Of a DNA stretch of 64,000 nt, positions 34,998 to 43,691 are shown piece after piece; within the stretch, counting starts at the first letter, position 1; each line of letters begins with the position of its first letter. The translations under genes and the position numbers were made by a program. Under the pieces are notes generated by a model. It searched no databases, was not told where the DNA came from, and worked only from the letters and a program-made list of their open reading frames with translations. Origin of the DNA: Tissierella simiarum (lineage in GTDB: Bacteria; Bacillota; Clostridia; Tissierellales; Tissierellaceae); NCBI RefSeq assembly GCF_018917865.1, contig NZ_JAHLPM010000011.1, forward strand, positions 1-64,000. Reading direction: 5' to 3'.

Positions 34998-35540
34998 GTG
35001 TATGGAAATTGTATATTTGACTCCGTTAAAGAAATCCAAACTAGAGGAAAGAATTATAAATATGCTATGATACAGCTCATAGAACAATTTGAACCTCTTA
35101 TCAAAAAATACTCAAATCTACTAAGCTATGAAGATAGTCAATCTGAACTAACTCTAGCTTTCATTGAAACAATCTATAAAATTCCCACATATAATGCCAG
35201 ATTTAAGCAGGATAAATATATCATAAGTTATATAAATAAATCTATTAAAAATACTTATATATCATTATCCAAAAATAGAAACAAAAAATATTATTATGAA
35301 TCCCCTATTAATTTAGATATAACAGAAGCTTCTTACCAACTAAATATAGAAGACAAGCTGTTTGTAAATGAACTATTAGCATTACTTACAGAAAAGGAAA
35401 AGGAAATAATTATTCTAAAATATTTTAAAGAGTATAGCGATATGGAAATCTCTAAAAAGTTTGGAATTTCAAGACAAGCAGTCAATAAGACAAAAAACAG
35501 AGCTATTCAAAAAATGAAAAAGTGTACGCTTGTAAGTTAG
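34998..35540 (+). CDS. TcdR/UviA-like RNA polymerase sigma factor
   Basis: A 180-residue sigma-70 family protein. The N-terminal half looks like region 2 (FEPLIKKYSNLLSYEDSQSE, LTLAFIETIYKI) and the C-terminal 60 residues are region 4 with a helix-turn-helix (LLTEKEKEIIILKYFKEYSD, MEISKKFGISRQAVNKTKNR). Length and layout fit the group that controls toxin or bacteriocin genes in clostridia (TcdR, UviA, BotR, TetR). The start is GTG behind AGAGGAGG. A BhlA/UviB-like gene follows immediately, as in uviAB. Confidence 0.78.
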   Translation: MYGNCIFDSVKEIQTRGKNYKYAMIQLIEQFEPLIKKYSNLLSYEDSQSELTLAFIETIYKIPTYNARFKQDKYIISYINKSIKNTYISLSKNRNKKYYYESPINLDITEASYQLNIEDKLFVNELLALLTEKEKEIIILKYFKEYSDMEISKKFGISRQAVNKTKNRAIQKMKKCTLVS

Positions 35541-35551
35541 GAGGTGTTGAA

Positions 35552-35794
35552 TTGGAAAACGAATTAATAAAATTAGCAGCATCTCAAGGAATTTGGGCAA
35601 CCCTTAGTATTTTTTTAATATTTTATATTTTGAAAGCACAAAAAGATAGGGCTGCACAACAAGCTCAAACAGAGAAAAGCTATCAAGATTTAATAGAAGA
35701 GTTAACTAAAAAATTCAATATTATTGGAGATGTAGATAGAAATGTCAAAAGTATAAAAAATAATCTAGAAAAACTAAAAAATAAAAAAGAATAA
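35552..35794 (+). CDS. BhlA/UviB family holin-like protein
   Basis: An 80-residue protein. A hydrophobic helix at residues 10-27 (WATLSIFLIFYIL) is followed by a charged coiled coil (QKDRAAQQAQTEKSYQDLIE) and a Lys-rich end. BhlA and UviB share this plan; UviB is thought to help release bacteriocin BCN5. The start is TTG, with AGGAGGTG five bases before; an upstream frame overlapping the sigma gene has no ribosome site. It is coupled to the sigma factor gene, 11 bp away. Confidence 0.8.
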   Translation: MENELIKLAASQGIWATLSIFLIFYILKAQKDRAAQQAQTEKSYQDLIEELTKKFNIIGDVDRNVKSIKNNLEKLKNKKE

Positions 35795-35798
35795 TAGG

Positions 35799-35830
35799 TT
35801 GACATATTAGAGCCAAAAACATCTTTATTA
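35799..35830 (+). promoter_or_regulatory. Second TcdR-type promoter, before the 150-aa gene
   Basis: TTGACA (35799-35804), exactly 18 bases and CTTTAT (35823-35828). The -10 region ACATCTTTATTA (35819-35830) is identical to that at 34951-34962. It would give the downstream gene its own promoter read by the encoded sigma factor. Confidence 0.6.
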
Positions 35831-35886
35831 TACGAATACAAAAATAACCGGTTATTTTGTAGAAAAATAGAAGAGGAGAGGATATT

Positions 35887-36339
35887 GTGAGTTACAAAAA
35901 TAAAGTTTCTGATTATGGGGTTTATGAAAGAATTCATCGTGATATGATGTTTTCAAAAAAAGAAATAGGAGATATGGGTAAAAGTGTCAGAGATATGAAG
36001 CGAGACCTAAGAGATAGAAATAGAGATGGTGCTTCTAGAGGCCTTAGTAATTTTCTTTTAACAGCATTTGGATTCTCACCTACAACAGGTACATTAGCCG
36101 GAGTGATTAGTGTACTAATGGATATTCTTTTTGATGATAATTCTACAATAGCATTATATGAGAACTTATCAGAAACTCATGAAAGATTGTTCGATGTTTA
36201 TACTCTGATGGATGAGAGGGAATATATACATTGTAGAGCTGACATAGCAGTATTAGTAGTAGATGGTGTTGAAACACCTTTTGGTTTTAGAGAAACTGGT
36301 TTTGAAACTAAAAGTGGTCGATGGATATTAGCAGAATAA
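35887..36339 (+). CDS. 150-aa protein of unknown function, candidate effector of the sigma/holin locus
   Basis: I do not recognise this protein. The first 48 residues are rich in Asp, Arg and Lys with a repeated RDMK/RDLRDRNRD character. Residues 50-82 are hydrophobic and Gly/Thr-rich (LSNFLLTAFGFSPTTGTLAG and on), and the rest is a mixed soluble domain. There is no signal peptide or double-glycine leader. It starts at GTG behind AGAGGAGAGG and has its own TcdR-type promoter. By analogy with the genes controlled by UviA and TcdR it could be a bacteriocin-like or other released protein; this is inference. Confidence 0.6.
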   Translation: MSYKNKVSDYGVYERIHRDMMFSKKEIGDMGKSVRDMKRDLRDRNRDGASRGLSNFLLTAFGFSPTTGTLAGVISVLMDILFDDNSTIALYENLSETHERLFDVYTLMDEREYIHCRADIAVLVVDGVETPFGFRETGFETKSGRWILAE

Positions 36340-36407
36340 TAAATGGTAGATAAGATAGTTAAAGGCTTGTTGCAAAAAAATTTAATAAAATAGTTCAAAG
36401 AATCATA

Positions 36408-36448
36408 AGAAACACTCTTTTCTAGTTAGCTAGAAAAGAGTGTTTTAC
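36408..36448. terminator. Bidirectional terminator
   Basis: A 16-bp perfect stem, AAACACTCTTTTCTAG and its complement with a 4-base loop, lies between the convergent 150-aa gene and the WG-repeat gene. Confidence 0.8.
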
Positions 36449-36471
36449 ATAATAAATCAATTAAAATAATT

Positions 36472-37938
36472 CTACATCCTATTTCCATTTCTATCTAAAT
36501 AAAAATATTTTTCATCTTTAGCTACAGGAATCCAACCTTCAGAAAATTGTCCAATATGATCATAAATAGGTTCTAGTACTATATTATAATTATCGTCTAT
36601 AAGACCATATTTCTCATTCTCTTTAAACATATAGGCATTTAGACCTATTGATTTAATTAGAGGTAATGTAATTGAACCGTTAGCTTCAAAAGAAGGTAAT
36701 TTCTTTATTTTATTACCTGCCTTGTCAGCTAAGAACCAGCTTTTATCAATCCGTAAAAGAAAATATCCTCTTTTGTCATAATGAATATAATCATAATTAG
36801 GTTTAATAATCATTTGTCCATCTTTATTTATAGCTCCAAACCTTTTATCTTTCTTTATAATGGCAAAATCAGAATAGAAATGAATATAATTATCATATTT
36901 AAAGGGAATTATAACACTTCCTTTTATGTCAATAAGACCATAGTTTCCTGAAGTATATTTGTCTTCATATAATTTTGCGATTATATATTTATTTTCAGAG
37001 TAAGTTAATTTACTGTATAAAGGTTCAATAACAACTTTTCCATTTCTATCTATACATCCAAATCTTTTATTGTCAAAGTCTACTATAGCTAAGTCATTAG
37101 TAAATGGTTTTGTAAAAGTGTATTTATGAGGAATGACTAAATCTCCATAGGTATTTATAAATCCCCATTTTCCGTTAAACTTTACTGCTGCTAATCCTTC
37201 ACTAAAATTATCAGCATCTTCATATTGGATTTTTACTATTTCTACTCCATTTCTATTAATAAATCCGAACTTTTGTTCATTTTCCACCATAAGTGGCATA
37301 TTAGTATTACTATATTTAATGTCTGTATATTTATGTTCTACTATAGTTTCTCCTAGTAAATTTAATATACCATATTTTCCATTTAAATCAGCTATTATCA
37401 TATTGTCGTTGGTAAAAATTCTTAAGCTATTATATATAGGTTCAATATATACCTGATTAAATAAATCTATATAACCTTCTTTATCATCTTTTACTGTTAT
37501 AAATCTATCCCTATCCACATATCTAAGTTCGTCATAGATAGGTTCTATTAAAAAAATTCCGTTTCTTTTATCTACGTATCCATATTTATAGTTTTTCTTT
37601 ATTACAGTATAGTTGGAGTTATCATTTTTTATTGAATAATCATCTATATCATCAAATGTAGGATTTATAAGATATTCACCTTTTGCATTTATAACTCCCC
37701 AAAGTTCTTCTACTTTTACCCATGCCTTTCCATTATTAAAATTATTAGCTAGGTCAAAGGAAGGTTTAATTATAAAATCTCCTTTAGTATTAATATATCC
37801 ATATTTACCATTAACTTTAACTGCTGCTAACCCTTCTGAAAATTCTTTGGCATCTTCATACTCTTTTATAGACTTATCACAGGAGACTAGACATATTAGG
37901 GTAATAGAAATTAATAACATGTAGAAAAGTTTTTTCAT
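36472..37938 (-). CDS. WG-repeat lipoprotein
   Basis: A 488-residue secreted lipoprotein: signal peptide MKKLFYMLLISITLICLVSC with a lipobox Cys, then about ten WG repeats (pattern GKYGYINTKGDFIIKPSFD, EGLAAVKFNGKWGFINTYG). WG repeats form beta-propeller-like surfaces of unknown binding partner. The ATG at 37938 is preferred, with TAAGGAGTGATTCT before it; the longer frame upstream lacks a ribosome site. It is probably cotranscribed with the small membrane protein gene at 38003. Confidence 0.87.
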   Translation of the reverse strand: MKKLFYMLLISITLICLVSCDKSIKEYEDAKEFSEGLAAVKVNGKYGYINTKGDFIIKPSFDLANNFNNGKAWVKVEELWGVINAKGEYLINPTFDDIDDYSIKNDNSNYTVIKKNYKYGYVDKRNGIFLIEPIYDELRYVDRDRFITVKDDKEGYIDLFNQVYIEPIYNSLRIFTNDNMIIADLNGKYGILNLLGETIVEHKYTDIKYSNTNMPLMVENEQKFGFINRNGVEIVKIQYEDADNFSEGLAAVKFNGKWGFINTYGDLVIPHKYTFTKPFTNDLAIVDFDNKRFGCIDRNGKVVIEPLYSKLTYSENKYIIAKLYEDKYTSGNYGLIDIKGSVIIPFKYDNYIHFYSDFAIIKKDKRFGAINKDGQMIIKPNYDYIHYDKRGYFLLRIDKSWFLADKAGNKIKKLPSFEANGSITLPLIKSIGLNAYMFKENEKYGLIDDNYNIVLEPIYDHIGQFSEGWIPVAKDEKYFYLDRNGNRM

Positions 37939-38002
37939 AGAATCACTCCTTAAAGATTTAAATATAGAAAAATGAACAGATGATTTATTCTTCTTCCTTA
38001 TA

Positions 38003-38389
38003 CTAAGGTTTATCAAAGGTAGTTTTAATAACTGCATAAGAAATATTGAATGGAAGCACTGAAGCTTTAATGTGATAATTTTGATATATAAATGATGTTA
38101 TCAATAATATGTATGCACCTATAGTAGTATATTTAAATGGTTTTGAGTAGATTCTTTCTTCATCATCCAGTATAGTAGATATTCCTAAATATAAATTGTA
38201 TAAATATATTAGTATGATAAATATAGTTAATGGAGTATGAGTGAAAGTTATTATTTCTTTAGAATTTATAGCTTTGTACATAATGTTAGTAGTTTCTACG
38301 TCTTTGTTAGTAAAAAATATTGATAAAATATAGAGCATAAAAAATAGACTTTGAATTATAAGAAATGATCTTTTATCTTTTATAGACAC
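38003..38389 (-). CDS. Small polytopic membrane protein, unknown
   Basis: A 128-residue protein with three predicted membrane helices (SFLIIQSLFFMLYILSIFF, TIFIILIYLYNLYLGI, IGAYILLITSFIY). I do not recognise a family. It starts at GTG behind GGAGGTAAGAAT and lies 64 bp upstream of the WG-repeat lipoprotein on the same strand, so the two may form an envelope unit. Confidence 0.65.
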   Translation of the reverse strand: MSIKDKRSFLIIQSLFFMLYILSIFFTNKDVETTNIMYKAINSKEIITFTHTPLTIFIILIYLYNLYLGISTILDDEERIYSKPFKYTTIGAYILLITSFIYQNYHIKASVLPFNISYAVIKTTFDKP

Positions 38390-38733
38390 ATTCTTACCTC
38401 CTATTTTACAGTATAACATTTATTATATTTATATTCTAAATATCCTTTCAATCACAGGAGAATAAAATATAAATAAATTTTTTTCATACAATAATATCCC
38501 TTTACCATATTATAACATTGAAGAAAGTGGAAAACAAATATTTTGCATTAAATCCATATATATGCAATAAAGTGTTAGAAATTATATATCCTAATGAATT
38601 TAGCATAATATATAATCAACATAGAAAAAGCAGAAGTCCTTATTATTACTAGCAGAAAAGGACATAGATATGAAAAATTAGAAGGTTTTTTCTTAGCATT
38701 TTTATATATCTAATTCTAAATTACCATTTTGAT
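38390..38733. other. AT-rich intergenic region, no gene seen
   Basis: No supported ORF or RNA is seen. It separates the minus-strand WG unit from the regulatory region of the PTS cluster. Confidence 0.5.
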
Positions 38734-38820
38734 GTGGCAAATAGTTTTACAATTCTGATATTTAAAGATATCGTTTTCACGAGTATAATAATTATAAAGT
38801 ATTAATTATCGATAATTAAT
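38734..38820 (+). promoter_or_regulatory. Regulatory region of the PTS EIICB gene
   Basis: GTGGCAAATAGTTTTACA (38734-38751) is repeated with one change at 43616-43633, upstream of the epimerase gene. Downstream lie TTTAAA (38761-38766), 17 bases and TATAAT (38784-38789), then the perfect 20-bp palindrome ATTAATTATCGATAATTAAT (38801-38820). The first element may be the site of the PRD regulator encoded in the cluster. Confidence 0.5.
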
Positions 38821-38891
38821 TATATCAAAAAACTCTTAAGGTTTTAATTAGTCTGTTATCATGAAAAATTAATAATTGGAGTGATACTATT

Positions 38892-40481
38892 ATGAAAGAA
38901 AAGTTACAGTCATTTGCAGGGGCTATGATGGTACCCATCATATTACTTGTTTTAGTTGGTTTTTATGTAAGTATTGCTAGTTCATTTACAAGTTATATTT
39001 TAGCGGAAGGTACATTTTTACACACATTGTTTTCTGTTATTGCTAGTATAGGTTTTATGATTATGAGATACTTGCCATTTTGGTTTGCAGTTGGTATTTC
39101 CTTTGCATTGGCAAAGAAAGAAAAAGGTTGGGCTGCCTTTGGTGGACTTGTAATGTTTATGTGTTTTAATACTGTAATTAGTACTTATGCAGGTGCTCAT
39201 GGTTGGAATGCAGACACAACAACAATTGATCATTTAGTTAATAATTTAGGATGGACAATGGAAAAGGCTCAAAACTATAATTCATTGTGGAAGGATATTG
39301 CTGGAGTTTTTACTTTTGATATGGGTATTTTTAGCGGAATATTAACAGGTATTGTTACCTCAGCTATTCATAATAAATGGTATAATAAAGAGCTTCCAAA
39401 TGTATTTTCATTTTTTAGTGGCCCTAGATATGTAATTATAATAATTACTTTGTTTTCTATTCCTTTAGGGATTGCGACCTATTATGTTTGGCCAGTAATT
39501 GCTACTGGATTGCAAAGTATTACTAAATTAATTACAACTTCAGGATTGTTTGGAACATTTATTTTTGGTGCGGCAGATAAAGCATTATTGCCATTTGGAA
39601 TTCACCACTTAATAGCTTTTCCTATTGAATATACACGTGTTGGTGGAGTAATGGAAATTGGAGGTATTTTATATGAAGGGGTAAGGAATATTATTATTGG
39701 ACAGGCTGGTTCATTAGAAGCAACTGGTTATATAGTTCGTAATTTTACAACAGGAAGGATCTTATTCCAATTTGGTGGACTTCCAGGAGCAGCAGCAGCA
39801 ATTTATGCAACGGCTAAACCAGAAAATCGAAAAAGAGTAGCTTCTATTGTTATTCCAGCAGCATTGACTGCAATATTTGTTGGTATTACTGAGCCTATAG
39901 AATATACATTTTTATTTGTAAACCCATTACTATACTATTTAATTCATGTACCTTTATCAGGACTGGCATATGTATTAACTGAAATTACAAAAGTTTCTAT
40001 TAATGGACACGCATTGTTTTTCATGATACCAAATTTATTCCAATTGCATAAAGTACATGCTATGTCGTTAATATTATTAATACCAGCTTATTTTTTAATT
40101 TACTTTTTCTTATTTAAATGGGCAATTCTTAAATTTAACATCCTTACTCCAGGTAGAAAGGATAATAGTGGAAACATTAAATTATATTCTAAAAGTGATT
40201 ACAAAGAAAAGCAATCTGATAATAAAGAAAAATCCAGCAACCTAGCATACAGTATTATCGAACATCTTGGTGGAAGTGATAATATTGAAAGTGTAGGTAA
40301 CTGTGCAACTCGTTTAAGAGTTACGGTTAAAGATGAATCTTTGGTTTCGGAAAATTCAATTTGGATTGAGGACTTAGAGGCTCAGGGAGTTGTAAGAAAC
40401 AATAAAGCATTTCAAATTATATACGGACCAAGAGTAATTTCTATAGCTACAGCTGTTAAAGACATATTAAATATTAATTAA
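38892..40481 (+). CDS. PTS glucose/maltose-superfamily EIICB
   Basis: A 529-residue sugar permease. The N-terminal EIIC (about 430 residues, ten or so membrane segments; LLPFGIHHLIAFPIEYTRVG, GITEPIEYTFLFVNP) is of the MalX/PtsG superfamily. After a linker, the C-terminal EIIB has the active Cys in VGNCATRLRVTV. There is no EIIA; the glucose-type EIIA at 44691 is the likely donor. The sugar is unknown. The ATG follows GGAGTGATACTATT. It opens the 38.9-46.6 kb cluster. Confidence 0.88.
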   Translation: MKEKLQSFAGAMMVPIILLVLVGFYVSIASSFTSYILAEGTFLHTLFSVIASIGFMIMRYLPFWFAVGISFALAKKEKGWAAFGGLVMFMCFNTVISTYAGAHGWNADTTTIDHLVNNLGWTMEKAQNYNSLWKDIAGVFTFDMGIFSGILTGIVTSAIHNKWYNKELPNVFSFFSGPRYVIIIITLFSIPLGIATYYVWPVIATGLQSITKLITTSGLFGTFIFGAADKALLPFGIHHLIAFPIEYTRVGGVMEIGGILYEGVRNIIIGQAGSLEATGYIVRNFTTGRILFQFGGLPGAAAAIYATAKPENRKRVASIVIPAALTAIFVGITEPIEYTFLFVNPLLYYLIHVPLSGLAYVLTEITKVSINGHALFFMIPNLFQLHKVHAMSLILLIPAYFLIYFFLFKWAILKFNILTPGRKDNSGNIKLYSKSDYKEKQSDNKEKSSNLAYSIIEHLGGSDNIESVGNCATRLRVTVKDESLVSENSIWIEDLEAQGVVRNNKAFQIIYGPRVISIATAVKDILNIN

Positions 40482-40560
40482 AGTAATGATAGGAGGCATT
40501 CTTTTTAGAAGCCTCTTATGTGTTTATATAAAATTTTACTTTTATTACGAGGTGAGATTA

Positions 40561-41952
40561 GTGACAGTTGATATTATAAAGGAACGGTTGCAATTTTATA
40601 AAGATGATATTAAAAGAGATCTTAGTCAATTAATTGCTATTAATTCAGAAAGAGATTTAACAACGAAGCAAGACAATGCTCCTTTTGGTATAGGTATTAG
40701 AAAATGTTTTGATAAGATGATTGAGTTTGCAGAAAGAGAAGGATTTATTGTAGAAGATTTTAATGGTTATGCAATGCATATTGAATATGGAGAAGGATCA
40801 GAAATTTTAGGTATATTAGGTCATTTAGATATTGTTGAGGTTGGGGATATAGAAAAGTGGAATCATAATCCTTTTGATCTAGTTGAAATAAATGGATTTT
40901 GGTACGGGCGAGGTGTAAATGACAATAAAGGACCTATGATTGGCTGTTTATATCTATTAAAGGTTTTAAAAGAATTAAACTATCATCCTAGAAAAAGAAT
41001 AAGACTGATTATTGGAGGAGCAGAAGAAACTACTTGGGAATGTATGACATATTATTTTAATCATAATGAGATGCCAATCTATGGATTTTCACCAGATGGA
41101 GATTTCCCAATTATTAATTGTGAAAAGGGAATAGGATATTATTGTTATAATAGTAAAGAAAGATCAGCTAACGATGGGCTCTTTAACATTGTTTCAATTA
41201 AGTCAAGTAAAGATATCACCAAAGTATGTGATTATCTTATTGTGAATGTTCAAACTCAATTTCCAGAGAAGTTAGCTTGCTTGTGTTTTTCCTCTAATAC
41301 CAAAATTGATTACGATAATAATATGGTAATATTCATCTATGAAGGTATATCAGCTAGGGGTAGAAATCCTAACAAAGGAGAAAATGCGATTTTTAAATTT
41401 GTAAAAGATTTCAAGATAATAGAAAAATTAGATACTCGTTCTAAAAAGTTAATTAAATTCTTGGACAAATATTTTGTTGATTCTTTATATGGGGAAAAGC
41501 TTGGATTGTTTTATGAGGATGAGGAAACAGGATGTACTACAAGCAATCTTTCTTACCTGTTATTGGAAGAAGATAATTATGTAATTTCCTTTGACTATAG
41601 ATATCCTAAAGGTGTAGACCACGATAAAATAGTTAATATACTCAAAGAAATAGGTAATGAAAATAAATTGGAATTGGTGGTTATAAAAGAGATGCCTTTA
41701 CTTTACGTATCACCAGATAGTCAATTAATAATTGCCTTAAAAACAGCTTATAAAGCTGTTACTGGAGACATACCTCAGCTATTTTCAAAAGGAGCAGCAA
41801 GTTATGCAAGAGCATTGAAACAAGCTGTTGCTTTTGGACCTACTTTTCCTTTAGATACAACTAACTCTCATAGACCAAATGAGTGTATTAATATAGAAAA
41901 TCTTATGAAGGCACTTCTCATATATAGTGAGGTTATAAAATTACTGACCTAA
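40561..41952 (+). CDS. M20 family (Sapep/PepV-like) metallodipeptidase
   Basis: A 463-residue cytosolic metallopeptidase. Metal motifs are LGHLDIVEVGD (His, Asp), GRGVNDNKGP (bridging Asp) and GGAEETTWECM (catalytic Glu pair), with a C-terminal PNECI. Sapep and PepV cleave dipeptides with beta-Ala or other N-terminal residues using Mn or Zn. The GTG at 40561 is chosen because GAGGTGA precedes it; the upstream extension is hydrophobic noise. Its place between a PTS and a PRD regulator suggests it processes an imported sugar-amino acid or peptide conjugate. Confidence 0.85.
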   Translation: MTVDIIKERLQFYKDDIKRDLSQLIAINSERDLTTKQDNAPFGIGIRKCFDKMIEFAEREGFIVEDFNGYAMHIEYGEGSEILGILGHLDIVEVGDIEKWNHNPFDLVEINGFWYGRGVNDNKGPMIGCLYLLKVLKELNYHPRKRIRLIIGGAEETTWECMTYYFNHNEMPIYGFSPDGDFPIINCEKGIGYYCYNSKERSANDGLFNIVSIKSSKDITKVCDYLIVNVQTQFPEKLACLCFSSNTKIDYDNNMVIFIYEGISARGRNPNKGENAIFKFVKDFKIIEKLDTRSKKLIKFLDKYFVDSLYGEKLGLFYEDEETGCTTSNLSYLLLEEDNYVISFDYRYPKGVDHDKIVNILKEIGNENKLELVVIKEMPLLYVSPDSQLIIALKTAYKAVTGDIPQLFSKGAASYARALKQAVAFGPTFPLDTTNSHRPNECINIENLMKALLIYSEVIKLLT

Positions 41953-42053
41953 TATTATACTAAATAAGTAAATCTCTAGTTAATATTAGCTTAAATCCTT
42001 GTTTCTAAGAATTTTAAAGGCTTTACTACCACTAGATTATAAGGGGTGATACT

Positions 42054-43616
42054 ATGAACATCAGAATTTTAGAAATTATAAAGATTTTAATTAATGATAA
42101 TGATATTAAAACGGTAGGATATGTGGCTGATAAACTAGATGTTTCAAATAAAACTGTTAGAAACGATTTGAAGAAAGTAGAAAAGATATTATCTGAAAAT
42201 GATTTAAGACTTATTAAAAAAACAGGCGTTGGTATTTATATTGAAGGCGATGAAAAAGCAAAACTTAAGATGATTTCTAATATAAAGTCCTATAAACAAG
42301 TAAGCAAACAATATACATCTAGTGATAGACAGTTATATATACTTAATCAATTGTTGGCTGATAATAAAAAGATAACAACTGGTAGTTTGCAAAATGAGCT
42401 TTTCATTAGTAGACCTTCAGTTTATAAGGATTTAGAAAATGTGAAAAAGTGGTTAGAAGAAAGAGATATAAACCTTCTATATGATAAGAATAAAGGTTTT
42501 ACCCTTGAAGCTGGAGAGAAAAGAATAAGAAAAGCCATGTTTGATCTTTTCCTTTTAAGCAAGGATTATGATGAAGTTTTTGATATGATCGAGAAAGTAA
42601 ATAATTGTGATGATCTTAATTATGCCTCAATTAATTTTTTCTCCTATTATCAAAAAGAAGATATATTAGGAGTAGATTACGAAAAAGTAAAGAATATTAT
42701 TTTGATTCTTGAAGATGAGTTTAATATTAAGTTTACACCTGCTGATTTTACAACATTGGCTATTAAATACTCTATAGCCTTTTCTAGAATGATAGATGGT
42801 AAATTTGTGGATATGAAGGAGTCTACTTTAAAGAATCTTAAAGAATTTAAAAAATATGAAAAGATGATTGAAATCATAAAAAAAATTGAAGAAGAATTTA
42901 ATATAGAGATTCCTATGGAAGAAGTAGGATATTTATTTGGTATTACTATTGTAGCTAAAACCCATTTTGATGATGTAGATTGGAACATAAATGAAGAAAT
43001 GCTGACCATAAATAAAATTGTTGCTCAAGAAATTATTGAGTTAGCAAAAGAGAGCTATTATATTTCTGAAGAAACTACTTTTTATAATGGTCTGATTCAT
43101 CATCTAAAATCTGTTACAAATAAAATTAAATATGGTTTAGATTTTCAGAACAATTTAGTTGATGAAATTAGAAATAACTATCCTGATTCATTTGAAATTG
43201 CTTTAAAGAGTAAACCTATTTTTGAAGATTATTATAATTATGAGATTCCAATAGAAGAGATAGGTTATATTGCTTTGCATATTGCCGCTGCCATAGAACG
43301 AAGTAAAAAGCCTCTTTTGACTTATGTAGTCTATCACTCCAATTATAGCGAGGTTAAACTCATGATAGAAATTCTAAAAAATAATTTCAATCAGATTGCT
43401 ATACAAAAAGTAATACCAATTTCTATGATTGATGACATTAACCAATGTGAAATTGATTTAATTATTACAACGCAAAAACTAGAAAAAGAATTAGATAATA
43501 ATATAGTAGTGTTGCCAACTATATTGGTATATGAAAATATGCAGAAATTTACTAAAATACTTAGGGATGTATACGAGACAGAAAACGATAAGAGGTTAAA
43601 AAAGTTCCATAACTAG
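42054..43616 (+). CDS. PRD-containing transcriptional regulator (MtlR/BglG-like)
   Basis: A 520-residue regulator with two N-terminal helix-turn-helix units (VGYVADKLDVSNKTVRNDL and LQNELFISRPSVYKDLENV), then two PRDs (about 190-300 and 310-410) and a C-terminal EIIB-like remnant (YVVYHSNYSEVKLM) without its cysteine. PRD2 keeps its histidines (LIHHLKSV, ALHIAAAIER), but PRD1 seems to lack the usual His. It would be an activator controlled by PTS phosphorylation. The ATG follows AAGGGGTGATACT. Its targets are probably the flanking genes. Confidence 0.85.
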   Translation: MNIRILEIIKILINDNDIKTVGYVADKLDVSNKTVRNDLKKVEKILSENDLRLIKKTGVGIYIEGDEKAKLKMISNIKSYKQVSKQYTSSDRQLYILNQLLADNKKITTGSLQNELFISRPSVYKDLENVKKWLEERDINLLYDKNKGFTLEAGEKRIRKAMFDLFLLSKDYDEVFDMIEKVNNCDDLNYASINFFSYYQKEDILGVDYEKVKNIILILEDEFNIKFTPADFTTLAIKYSIAFSRMIDGKFVDMKESTLKNLKEFKKYEKMIEIIKKIEEEFNIEIPMEEVGYLFGITIVAKTHFDDVDWNINEEMLTINKIVAQEIIELAKESYYISEETTFYNGLIHHLKSVTNKIKYGLDFQNNLVDEIRNNYPDSFEIALKSKPIFEDYYNYEIPIEEIGYIALHIAAAIERSKKPLLTYVVYHSNYSEVKLMIEILKNNFNQIAIQKVIPISMIDDINQCEIDLIITTQKLEKELDNNIVVLPTILVYENMQKFTKILRDVYETENDKRLKKFHN

Positions 43617-43655
43617 TGGCAAATAGATTTACACCAGAAAAATAGTTATTATGAT
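43616..43655 (+). promoter_or_regulatory. Promoter/operator of the epimerase gene
   Basis: GTGGCAAATAGATTTACA (43616-43633) matches the element at 38734 at 17 of 18 bases. Its TTTACA could be a -35, with TATGAT at 43650-43655 as -10 (16-base spacer). Confidence 0.5.
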
Positions 43656-43691
43656 AAACTAAAGATGTATAAAAAAAGAAGGAGTGATTTT

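Noticed and set aside
34998-36339. Prophage remnant because of the holin-like gene
   Set aside because: No phage structural, integrase or lysin genes are nearby. The sigma/BhlA pairing with shared promoters fits a uviAB-like locus better.
38734-38751. Sigma-54 promoter (TGGCA...) for the PTS cluster
   Set aside because: The essential GC at -12 is missing in both copies of the element (TTTA instead of TTGC), and the regulator lacks a sigma-54 activator domain.
42054-43616. RNA-binding antiterminator of BglG type with a RAT site upstream of the PTS gene
   Set aside because: The N-terminus has DNA-binding helix-turn-helix units rather than a CAT RNA-binding domain, and no RAT/terminator pair is visible before 38892.
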